A DNA stretch of 9,378 nucleotides. Source: JBLHUT01 sp047629975 (lineage in GTDB: Bacteria > Pseudomonadota > Alphaproteobacteria > Rhodobacterales > Rhodobacteraceae). The stretch is taken from assembly GCA_047629975.1 (NCBI GenBank), contig JBLHUT010000136.1, positions 1 to 9,378 of the forward strand, read 5' to 3'. Under the pieces are notes generated by a model that saw only the letters and a list, made by a program, of their open reading frames with translations, was not told the origin of the DNA and did no database searches. Positions 1 through 6,616 of the stretch are shown piece after piece (positions within the stretch are counted from its first letter, which is position 1; the number at the start of each line of letters is the position of its first letter). The position numbers were made by a program, and so were the translations under genes.

Positions 1-60
1 CCACATGCGCCACACCGCTTGTCCGAAACAAACGCTGCGTCCACGGGCGCATCCCATGCA

Positions 61-65
61 GGAGG
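61..65 (+). promoter_or_regulatory. Ribosome binding site of sucD
   Basis: GGAGG seven bases before ATG 73. It decides the start in favour of ATG 73 over the in-frame TTG at 19. The first 72 bases hold no other supportable feature; none of the three forward frames has a stop there, so the end of any upstream gene cannot be placed. Confidence 0.8.
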
Positions 66-72
66 CCCAATC

Positions 73-954
73 ATGGCCATTCTCATCGACGAAAATACCA
101 AAGTGATCTGTCAGGGTTTTACCGGCAGCCAAGGCACTTTCCACTCCGAACAAGCCATCGCCTATGGCACAAAGATGGTCGGCGGCGTGACGCCGGGCAA
201 GGGCGGGGCGACCCACCTGAACCTGCCGGTGTTCAATTCATGCCACGAGGCGGTGCATGTCACCGGCGCCAATGCAAGCGTGATCTACGTGCCACCCCCC
301 TTTGCCGCCGACAGTATCCTCGAGGCGATGGATGCTGAAATCCCGTTGATCATCTGCATCACCGAAGGGATCCCCGTGCTTGACATGATGAAGGTCAAGC
401 GCGCGCTGATGAACAGCAAGTCGATCCTGATCGGGCCGAACTGCCCGGGTGTGATCACCCCTGACGCGTGCAAGATCGGCATCATGCCCGGCCACATCCA
501 CAAACGCGGCAGCGTCGGCGTTGTGTCGCGCTCGGGCACGCTGACCTATGAGGCGGTCAAGCAGACCACCGACAGCGGTCTGGGCCAATCCACGGCCGTG
601 GGCATCGGTGGCGACCCGATCAAAGGGACCGAACATATCGACGTGCTGGAGCGGTTTCTGGCCGACCCCGAAACGCAATCGATCATCATGATCGGCGAGA
701 TCGGCGGCTCTGCCGAGGAAGAAGCGGCACAATTCCTCGCCGACGAACGCAAGAAAGGCCGCTGGAAACCCACCGCCGGCTTCATCGCAGGGCGCACAGC
801 CCCTCCGGGACGCCGCATGGGCCACGCCGGCGCCATCGTCGCAGGCGGAAAGGGCGGCGCAGATGACAAAATCGAAGCCATGAAATCCGCAGGCATCATC
901 GTCGCCGACAGCCCAGCAGGCCTCGGCGAAGCCGTCCTAAAAGCCATCGGATAA
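73..954 (+). CDS. sucD: Succinyl-CoA synthetase (ADP-forming) alpha subunit
   Basis: Alpha subunit of the TCA-cycle enzyme that interconverts succinyl-CoA and succinate with phosphorylation of ADP or GDP; works in the cytosol with a SucC beta subunit, which is not seen beside it here. The 293-residue length is normal. The CoA-binding Rossmann part carries GFTGSQGTFH (15-24), PGKGG (41-45) and VPPPFAAD (73-80). The ligase part carries GPNCPG (121-126), SRSGTLTYE (152-160), GEIGGSAEEE (208-217) and the phosphohistidine site RTAPPGRRMGH with His251. I chose ATG 73 because GGAGG (61-65) lies seven bases upstream and the protein then starts MAILIDENTK, as in homologues; a TTG at 19 would add 18 unrelated residues. 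Oddity: in Rhodobacterales I expect sucA and sucB after sucD, but here a decayed insertion sequence and then the opposite-strand fdh operon follow. It could be the housekeeping copy after rearrangement or an extra copy. Family identity is near certain. Confidence 0.96.
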   Translation: MAILIDENTKVICQGFTGSQGTFHSEQAIAYGTKMVGGVTPGKGGATHLNLPVFNSCHEAVHVTGANASVIYVPPPFAADSILEAMDAEIPLIICITEGIPVLDMMKVKRALMNSKSILIGPNCPGVITPDACKIGIMPGHIHKRGSVGVVSRSGTLTYEAVKQTTDSGLGQSTAVGIGGDPIKGTEHIDVLERFLADPETQSIIMIGEIGGSAEEEAAQFLADERKKGRWKPTAGFIAGRTAPPGRRMGHAGAIVAGGKGGADDKIEAMKSAGIIVADSPAGLGEAVLKAIG

Positions 955-1036
955 AAGAACGAAGGACACCTCTATAAACTGCCCTACGTTACTTCAGCTA
1001 AATGATTGAGGCGCAAACGGGCCGGGGAATGTTGTG

Positions 1037-1566
1037 ATGGCACAGGCTGGGTCTTCGATCTTTTGGACCGTGACCCAAGCCTGAACGCTAAGAAAACCCC
1101 GCTGCCCGGGATCGATGCCGCAGTCCCGTGGGAGGAGTTTCGTCCCGCTTTTGACCGCAGCTGATGCAAGCCGATGTCACAGTGTCCATGCTCAAGACGC
1201 GGGTCCTGAGGGCACTTCAGAACCGTTCTGACGACCGGATCAAACATCAGATACCTGAAAGGCTTTCCTTGATGGGATTGTTGGGGCTTGGCCAAGGGGA
1301 CCGCTTGCCTGACACCACGACGGGTTGGCTTTATTGATGCGCGCTGGCGCAAGCCGGTAAGGCGGAGGGGCTGTTCCAGCTGCTCGACAGTCATCGCGCA
1401 CAGCGGGCCAGACAGGACGAAACCTACTGTGCGCGTGCAGGTCAAACACGCCTTCGGCGCACAGACCAACGACATCGGCGACACCTTGGTGCGCACAAGC
1501 GGCCTTGTCCCGGCCGAGGCCACGATCGGCATAAGGACCCTCGCCGACAACATGTGTCGTCTGTGA
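1037..1566 (+). pseudogene. Decayed IS5-family transposase, frameshifted and internally deleted
   Basis: Three blocks in different frames read as consecutive parts of an IS5-family DDE transposase. Block 1 starts at ATG 1037 (MAQAG), shifts frame near 1048 and continues FDLLDRDPSLNAKK, then VPWEEFRPAFDRS, to a TGA at 1162. Block 2 (about 1170-1394) reads MLKTRVLRALQNRSDD, then GLGQGDRLPDTTTGWLY, a TGA at 1335, and ALAQAGKAEGLFQLLDSH; these match the family's usual LMFK.LVLQALYNLSD, GLGL.DRVPD.KTVWLYRE.LAQAG stretches. Block 3 (about 1421-1566) reads VRVQVKHAFGAQTNDIGDTL, then VRTSGLVPAEATIGIRTLAD, the family's C-terminal VEHVFG.Q...G..VRT.G..RA...IGM.NL.YNM motif, ending at TGA 1564; the same frame continues LRRITLNPARKTPKQ, so the old C-terminus may lie further on. 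Between blocks 2 and 3 roughly 130-150 codons holding most of the catalytic core appear to be missing. It cannot make an active transposase. Family resemblance is from memory; I could not define terminal inverted repeats. Confidence 0.82.
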
Positions 1567-1898
1567 CAGTTGCGTCGCATCACCCTGAATCCGGCGCGAA
1601 AGACACCTAAGCAAAGGCACAGGTTATGCGGCGGATCACGACACACCACGAAAGAGAGGCAGCGCGTCATCAGGCCCAGTGCAACACTCGGTAAGATGAT
1701 GGTCTTGAGGCTCGCTTCAAGATACCCAAATTGCTATCTCGTCGCGAAAACGGTCAAAATCAAGGGGCCCTGAAGACGCCAGAGGCGGCCTTTTATACTG
1801 CTTACAGCGAAAAATAACCGGTCTTGGTCGGTGTTTCTTGATGCTCTTGGGCGCACCAGTACACTTGCACGATGCTCCTAGAGACAGGCCCGAACCAA
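1567..1898. other. Intergenic stretch with no supportable gene
   Basis: The first part may be the tail of the decayed insertion sequence, since the transposase frame stays open to 1773 after the TGA at 1564. The rest, to 1898, shows no recognisable coding region, RNA gene or clear repeat. Short open frames on both strands here have no family resemblance that I can see and no convincing ribosome binding site. Confidence 0.5.
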
Positions 1899-1940
1899 CG
1901 CAAAGCCTTGCGCCTTCGAAACGAGGCGCAAGGCTTTGCG
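1899..1940 (-). terminator. Perfect 17-bp hairpin downstream of fdhA, probable terminator
   Basis: Positions 1899-1915 and 1924-1940 are perfect inverted repeats (CGCAAAGCCTTGCGCCT and its complement) around an 8-base loop. The hairpin starts eight bases after the fdhA stop codon, the usual place for an operon terminator. On the minus strand the stem is followed by TTGGTTCGGG, a weak U-tract, so it may act instead as a 3'-end stabiliser left after processing. No plus-strand gene ends close by. Confidence 0.72.
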
Positions 1941-1948
1941 GTACAGTT

Positions 1949-4732
1949 TTATTCGGCAGCCAAAGCGGTCTGAGGATTTTCGACACGAACCGCAGAGAAT
2001 TTGAACTCGGGAATTTTGCCGAACGGATCAAGAGCCGAGTTGGTCAAAAGGTTCGCTGCCGCTTCAACATAAGCAAAGGGCAAGAACACATTATCCTCTG
2101 CGATGGCCCGATCAGCCCGCGCCATTACCGTAACCGTTCCTCGCCGTGTCGTCAGACGGATCATCCCGCCAGGCTCCACGCCCAGTTTGCGCAAAGTACG
2201 CGGATGCAGCGAGCAATTCGCCTCCGGTTCCATCGCATCCAGCACCGTGGCACGGCGGGTCATCGACCCTGTGTGCCAATGCTCCAGTTGACGCCCTGTG
2301 ATCAGGATGAACGGATAGTCCGCATCCGGCGTCTCGTCGGGGGCAATCACACTGGCGGGTGTGAATTTTGCCCGTCCACCAGCCCGCGGGAACCCGTCTC
2401 CGAACACAATCGGCTGGCCCGGATCATCGGGTGTCAGCGACGGATAAGTCACGGCCGCCTTTTCCAGACGCTCCCATGTGATGTTGTTGAGGGATGCCAT
2501 GTTGATCTTCATCTCGGCAAAAACCTCTCGCGGGTGCGTATAGGTCCAGTTCAGACCCAACCGCTTTGCAAGCTCGACCTCGATCCACCAATCCTCGCGC
2601 GCCTCGCCCGGAGGAGCAACTGCGGGGCGGCCCATCTGCACCTGACGGTTTGTGTTGGTCACGGTGCCGGTCTTTTCGGCCCACGCACTTGCAGGCAGGA
2701 TCACGTCGGCAAAGTTGGCCGTTTCGGTCAGAAAGATATCTTGCACAACCAGATGATCAAGCATGGCAAGCGCATCACGGGCATGACCCACATCGGGGTC
2801 GGACATGGCCGGATTCTCACCCAACACGTACATCCCCTTGATGTCACCGGTATGAACGGCGTCCATGATCTCGACCACGGTCAGACCCTTCTGGCTCGAG
2901 AAATCCTCAGAGCCCCAGACATCGGTAAACGCAGAGCGCACCCCGTCATCCGTCACACTTTGATAATCCGGCAGGAACATCGGGATCAAACCCGCATCTG
3001 ACGCCCCTTGCACATTGTTCTGCCCGCGCAGCGGATGCAGACCCGCCCCCGGACGCCCGACTTGCCCCGTCATCAGCGCAAGACTGATCAGGCAGCGGGA
3101 GTTATCGGTGCCGTGAATATGCTGGCTGATACCCATGCCCCAAAAAATCATACCTGCCTTGGCACCCGCAAACGTGCGCGCAACATCGCGCAGCATGTCG
3201 GGTGCAATGCCGCAAATCTCGGTCATTTTTTCCGGCGAGAAGTCCTTGAGGTGCGCCTTCATCGCCTCGAAGTTCTCGGTGTAACCAGCGATGTATTGCT
3301 GATCGTAAAGACCTTCCTCGACGATCACATGCATGATCGCGTTCAGCATGCTGACATCGGAACCGGGCCGGAATTGCAGCATATGCGACGCGTGCCGCTT
3401 AAGCCCCTGCCCGCGCGGATCCATCACGATCAACTTGCCGCCACGTTTCACGAACTGCTTGAAATAGGTCGCCGCAACCGGGTGGTTCTCGGTCGGGTTG
3501 GCCCCGATGACGATCGCCACGTCGGAATTCTCGATCTGGTTGAAGGTCGCGGTCACCGCCGCGGAACCCACATTTTCCATCAGGGCCGCGACGCTTGAAG
3601 CGTGACACAGCCGCGTGCAGTGATCGACATTGTTGTGACCAAAGCCCTGCCGGATCAGTTTCTGGAAAAGATACGCCTCTTCGTTCGAGCATTTGGCCGA
3701 GCCGAAACCGGCAACCCGCGTGCCTTTGTCGGCGCGCAACGTGGCCAGCCCGTTTGCCGCCGCATCCAGTGCTTCGTCCCACGTGGCCTCTCGGAAGTGG
3801 GTCCACGGGTTCGATGGATCAACGTTCAACCCTTTTGCAGGGGCATCCGCGCGCCGGATCATCGGCTTGGTCAGACGGTGCTTGTGATCGACATAATCGA
3901 ACCCGAAGCGGCCTTTGACACACAGCCGGTTCTCGTTTGCCGGGCCGTTGATGCCTTCGACATATTTGATCTTGTCGTCCTTGATCTTGAAGCTCAGCTG
4001 GCAGCCGACACCGCAATAAGGGCAGACACTTTCAACTTCGCGGTCGTAATCCTTGCTGTCGCCAACCTGATTTTCATCAACCACAGTGGCCGGCATCAAC
4101 GCCCCCGTCGGGCAGGCCTGAACGCACTCACCGCACGCCACACAAGAACTTTCGCCCATCGGATCATTCAGGTCGAACACGATTTCAGACGAACGACCCC
4201 GCCCGGCCATACCGATCACATCGTTGACCTGCACCTCGCGGCACGCCCGCACACATAGATTACAGTGGATGCAGGCATCAAGATTGACACTCATCGCCAC
4301 GTGGCTGGCATCCAGCAGCGGCACGAAATTAGGTTCCATCGCCGGAAAACGGCTCTTGGTCACACCGTTGAGCGCGGCCATATCCCAAAAATGCGACGAC
4401 GCATCATGCGCCTTTTCCGGCTGATCGGCCACCAAAAGCTCGATCACCAGCGCGCGCGATTTTTCCGCCCGCTCTGTGTCGGTCTTGACCACCATTCCAT
4501 CGGCAACGGAGCGGATGCAGGACGCAACCAACACGCGCTCGCCCTCGACCTCGACCATACAGGCGCGGCAATTGCCGTCAGGCCGGTACCCCGGATCAGG
4601 CTTGTGACACAAATGCGGAATGACCAGTCCACGGCCGTTTGCCGCCTCCCAGATCGTCCAGCCTTCGGGAACGGTAACATCCTCACCATTGAGGGAGAAC
4701 GTGATTTTCTTGGTAACGGTGGCATCAAGCAT
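1949..4732 (-). CDS. fdhA: NAD-dependent formate dehydrogenase, catalytic (Mo/W-bis-MGD) subunit
   Basis: Catalytic subunit of a soluble formate dehydrogenase: formate to CO2 at a molybdenum or tungsten bis-MGD centre, with electrons passed to the FMN subunit encoded upstream. In the 927-residue protein, an N-terminal NuoG-like [2Fe-2S] domain has Cys42, 55, 58 and 72. Two ferredoxin-type [4Fe-4S] sites follow: Cys154, 157, 160, 164 and Cys197, 200, 203, 207. The oxidoreductase part starts with Cys237, 240, 244, 271, carries the metal-ligand Cys376-His377 in HCTRLCH (cysteine, not selenocysteine), and has Arg569 in LHPLRGQNNVQG. The molydopterin dinucleotide-binding domain forms the C-terminus. 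ATG 4732 follows AAGGA by eight bases; the longer in-frame start at 4780 is only TTG. Oddity: residues 101-120 lack the His-Cys3 cluster motif usual in FdsA and NuoG. It lies 83 bases after fdhB. No fdhD or fdsD follows. It resembles Fdh1A of Methylobacterium FDH1 and FdsA of Rhodobacter; which metal it uses cannot be read from the sequence. Confidence 0.95.
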   Translation of the reverse strand: MLDATVTKKITFSLNGEDVTVPEGWTIWEAANGRGLVIPHLCHKPDPGYRPDGNCRACMVEVEGERVLVASCIRSVADGMVVKTDTERAEKSRALVIELLVADQPEKAHDASSHFWDMAALNGVTKSRFPAMEPNFVPLLDASHVAMSVNLDACIHCNLCVRACREVQVNDVIGMAGRGRSSEIVFDLNDPMGESSCVACGECVQACPTGALMPATVVDENQVGDSKDYDREVESVCPYCGVGCQLSFKIKDDKIKYVEGINGPANENRLCVKGRFGFDYVDHKHRLTKPMIRRADAPAKGLNVDPSNPWTHFREATWDEALDAAANGLATLRADKGTRVAGFGSAKCSNEEAYLFQKLIRQGFGHNNVDHCTRLCHASSVAALMENVGSAAVTATFNQIENSDVAIVIGANPTENHPVAATYFKQFVKRGGKLIVMDPRGQGLKRHASHMLQFRPGSDVSMLNAIMHVIVEEGLYDQQYIAGYTENFEAMKAHLKDFSPEKMTEICGIAPDMLRDVARTFAGAKAGMIFWGMGISQHIHGTDNSRCLISLALMTGQVGRPGAGLHPLRGQNNVQGASDAGLIPMFLPDYQSVTDDGVRSAFTDVWGSEDFSSQKGLTVVEIMDAVHTGDIKGMYVLGENPAMSDPDVGHARDALAMLDHLVVQDIFLTETANFADVILPASAWAEKTGTVTNTNRQVQMGRPAVAPPGEAREDWWIEVELAKRLGLNWTYTHPREVFAEMKINMASLNNITWERLEKAAVTYPSLTPDDPGQPIVFGDGFPRAGGRAKFTPASVIAPDETPDADYPFILITGRQLEHWHTGSMTRRATVLDAMEPEANCSLHPRTLRKLGVEPGGMIRLTTRRGTVTVMARADRAIAEDNVFLPFAYVEAAANLLTNSALDPFGKIPEFKFSAVRVENPQTALAAE

Positions 4733-4770
4733 CCTGAAGATCCTTCTTTGCGTCACAATATTTGAAAGCA

Positions 4771-4791
4771 CCGCGCGCAAATCCGGCGCGG
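4771..4791 (-). promoter_or_regulatory. GC-rich intercistronic hairpin between fdhB and fdhA
   Basis: CCGCGC (4771-4776) and GCGCGG (4786-4791) form a perfect 6-bp stem with a 9-base loop inside the 83-base fdhB-fdhA spacer. It could tune transcript stability or translation of fdhA relative to fdhB. It lacks a U-tract, so a terminator is unlikely. This is a short GC-rich repeat in a GC-rich genome and may be chance. Confidence 0.3.
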
Positions 4792-4815
4792 CAGAAACGG
4801 GGGTTGCTGTTCATC

Positions 4816-6507
4816 TCAACCGATCTCGTCAGCGAAATGCTTAATGGTGAGCCGGATCGGGTTTGGCGCCGCCTGCCCCAGACCACAGATCGAGGCATCC
4901 TCCATCACGGTGCACAGATCCGCCAGAAGTGACTGGTCCCATGTGTCGGCCTCCATCAACTTCACAGCCTTTTCACAGCCCGTTCGACACGGCGTGCACT
5001 GCCCACAGCTTTCGTCCTCAAAGAACCGCAGCATGTTCAAGGCCGCGTCCCGCGCCTTGTCGTGGTCTGACAACACGACAACAGCCGCCGAACCGATAAA
5101 GCTGCCCAGCGGTTGCAGCGTGTCGAAATCAAGCGGCACGTCGTCAATGCTTGCCGGAAGCAGACCAGACGATGGCCCGCCCGGTTGATACGCCTTGAAG
5201 ACATGCCCGTCGGACATGCCACCCGCCGCTTCGATAATGTCCAGAATGGTCGATCCCGCTGGCAACAGATGCACACCGGGGTTGGCGATACGGCCAGACA
5301 CCGAATAGCTGCGCACGCCTTTGCGGCCGTTCTTTTCGACGCCGTTCATCACCGCAGGCCCCTCGCGCAGCACGCGCGTCACCCACAACAACGTCTCGAT
5401 ATTGTGGACCAGTGTCGGGCGACCAAATATCCCGACCTGCGCCACATAAGGCGGACGGTGCCGTGGCAGGCCGCGCTTGCCTTCGATGCTTTCGATCATC
5501 GCACTTTCTTCGCCGCAAATATAGGCCCCCGCACCGCGGCGCAGGTCGATGTAGCCAGGTGCCACCACCCCTGCGGCCTCAAGGGCGGCAATCTCGGTGT
5601 GCAGGATTTCAAGCACCGCCGGATATTCGTCGCGCATGTAGATATAGCAGGTTTCCGCCTCGACAGCCCACGCAGCAACCAGCATCCCCTCAAGGAACAG
5701 ATGCGGCGTACGCTCGAGGTAGTACCGGTCCTTGAAGGTGCCCGGCTCGCCCTCGTCGCCGTTGACCGCCAGATAACGCGGCCCTTGGGCTGCCCGCACA
5801 AAGCCCCATTTGCGCCCCGATGGAAAGCCTGCACCGCCCAAACCGCGCAAACCGCTCGACAGGACCGTTTCCTGAACGGCCTCCCAATCGCCCGTGGCGC
5901 GCAGGTTTTTCAACGTCTCGTAGCCGCCGTTCGCCACATACGCATCAAAGGTTTCGTAGTCGGGGATATCCGCGTGGAAATGCCGGGCCGCAATGATCGT
6001 CTCGATCTTGGCCACAGTCGCGTTATCGACATGATGATGCCCGATCTCGACTACAGGCGCCGTATCGCACCGCCCCATGCACGGGGCTCGCAGCACGCGC
6101 ACTTCGGTCGCATCCATGCCACTTTCGAGCGCAGATTTAAGCTGCTGTGCTCCGGCCAACTCACACGACAGCGAGTCGCACACCCGGATCGTCAGCGACG
6201 GCGGCGGTGTCTCGTCCTCGCGGACAACATCGAAATGGGCATAAAATGTCGCCACCTCATAAACCTCTGCCTGCGACAAGCGCATCTCGTCGGCCAAGGC
6301 GCACAGGTGCGCGGCCGAAAGATGCCCATTTGCATCTTGAACCAAATGCATGAATTCAATGAGCAAATCCCGGTTTCGGGGCCGGTCGCCCAAAAGCGCA
6401 CGAATATCCGACAGCGCCTCGTCCGAGGGCTGACGCCCTTTGGGTGTTTTGCGTCCTTTGCCCGATCCGGATTTCCAGATGCCCTTTTGATCGTCGAGAG
6501 GTGCCAT
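4816..6507 (-). CDS. fdhB: Formate dehydrogenase diaphorase subunit, fused NuoE-NuoF type
   Basis: NAD-reducing subunit that takes electrons from FdhA through Fe-S clusters to FMN and NAD+. It is one 563-residue chain joining two proteins that are separate (FdsG, FdsB) in Rhodobacter capsulatus and Cupriavidus. The NuoE-like part (about 25-180) has the thioredoxin-fold [2Fe-2S] ligands Cys110, Cys115, Cys143 and Cys147. The NuoF-like part (about 190-563) has FMN- and NADH-binding glycine-rich segments GLRGLGGAGFPSGRKW (219-234), NGDEGEPGTFKDR (249-261) and GAGAYICGEESA (326-337). [4Fe-4S] ligands are Cys501, 504, 507 in SCGQCTPCR and Cys541 in SICGLG. The fusion matches Fdh1B of Methylobacterium FDH1. 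ATG 6507 follows AGGAG (6514-6518) by six bases; a TTG at 6579 would add a 24-residue Lys-rich extension without support. It is first in the fdh operon, 107 bases after the LysR gene on the same strand, and probably has its own promoter there. Confidence 0.94.
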   Translation of the reverse strand: MAPLDDQKGIWKSGSGKGRKTPKGRQPSDEALSDIRALLGDRPRNRDLLIEFMHLVQDANGHLSAAHLCALADEMRLSQAEVYEVATFYAHFDVVREDETPPPSLTIRVCDSLSCELAGAQQLKSALESGMDATEVRVLRAPCMGRCDTAPVVEIGHHHVDNATVAKIETIIAARHFHADIPDYETFDAYVANGGYETLKNLRATGDWEAVQETVLSSGLRGLGGAGFPSGRKWGFVRAAQGPRYLAVNGDEGEPGTFKDRYYLERTPHLFLEGMLVAAWAVEAETCYIYMRDEYPAVLEILHTEIAALEAAGVVAPGYIDLRRGAGAYICGEESAMIESIEGKRGLPRHRPPYVAQVGIFGRPTLVHNIETLLWVTRVLREGPAVMNGVEKNGRKGVRSYSVSGRIANPGVHLLPAGSTILDIIEAAGGMSDGHVFKAYQPGGPSSGLLPASIDDVPLDFDTLQPLGSFIGSAAVVVLSDHDKARDAALNMLRFFEDESCGQCTPCRTGCEKAVKLMEADTWDQSLLADLCTVMEDASICGLGQAAPNPIRLTIKHFADEIG

Positions 6508-6513
6508 TGTGAT

Positions 6514-6518
6514 CTCCT
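6514..6518 (-). promoter_or_regulatory. Ribosome binding site of fdhB
   Basis: On the minus strand AGGAG lies six bases before ATG 6507. It fixes the fdhB start and leaves the repeats at 6529-6558 in the untranslated leader. Confidence 0.78.
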
Positions 6519-6528
6519 GCTGGTCAGC

Positions 6529-6558
6529 CTTCTTGCTGCCGTTGGGCTTCTTGCTGCC
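6529..6558 (-). repeat. Two 12-bp direct repeats in the fdhB leader
   Basis: CTTCTTGCTGCC occurs at 6529-6540 and again at 6547-6558, an 18-base period. On the minus strand this reads GGCAGCAAGAAG twice just upstream of the fdhB ribosome binding site. If translation began at the TTG at 6579 these would encode a repeated GSKK. It could equally be an mRNA leader element or a small duplication. Confidence 0.5.
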
Positions 6559-6570
6559 ATTGAAAGATCG

Positions 6571-6616
6571 TATCGTCAAATTTCATTTTTGACAGGTGCG
6601 ATAACCTGTGGCTATC
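6571..6616. promoter_or_regulatory. Cluster of inverted repeats, probable operator/promoter of the fdh operon
   Basis: Three dyads are packed into 46 bases between the LysR gene and fdhB. GTCAAA-N7-TTTGAC lies at 6575-6593. ACAGGT-N6-ACCTGT lies at 6592-6609. GATA-N9-TATC lies at 6600-6616, whose centre ATAACCTGTGGCTAT fits the T-N11-A pattern of LysR-type binding sites (T6602 to A6614). TATCG (6571-6575) and CGATA (6599-6603) form a further inverted pair. The last dyad overlaps the first two bases of the LysR stop codon on the plus-strand numbering. The natural reading is binding by the adjacent regulator to control fdhBA. No clear -35/-10 pair could be assigned on the minus strand. Confidence 0.55.

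Noticed and set aside
984..1670. 228-codon open frame on the minus strand
   Set aside because: It runs opposite to the IS5-type transposase remnant and its translation has no recognisable motif.
1770..1797. Possible plus-strand terminator around GGGGCC...GGCGGCC followed by TTTTA
   Set aside because: The arms pair only four bases cleanly and no plus-strand gene ends nearby.
1838..3001. 387-codon open frame on the plus strand
   Set aside because: Antisense to the C-terminal half of fdhA and across its terminator hairpin, with no family features.
3595..3610. Possible selenocysteine at the formate dehydrogenase active site
   Set aside because: The active-site codon in HCTRLCH is a normal cysteine codon; no in-frame TGA is present in fdhA.
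4733..4780. Longer FdhA start at 4780
   Set aside because: The codon is TTG; ATG 4732 has AAGGA upstream and starts the protein at the [2Fe-2S] domain as expected.
6508..6579. Longer FdhB start at 6579
   Set aside because: The codon is TTG within the operator-like dyads, whereas ATG 6507 has a strong ribosome binding site.
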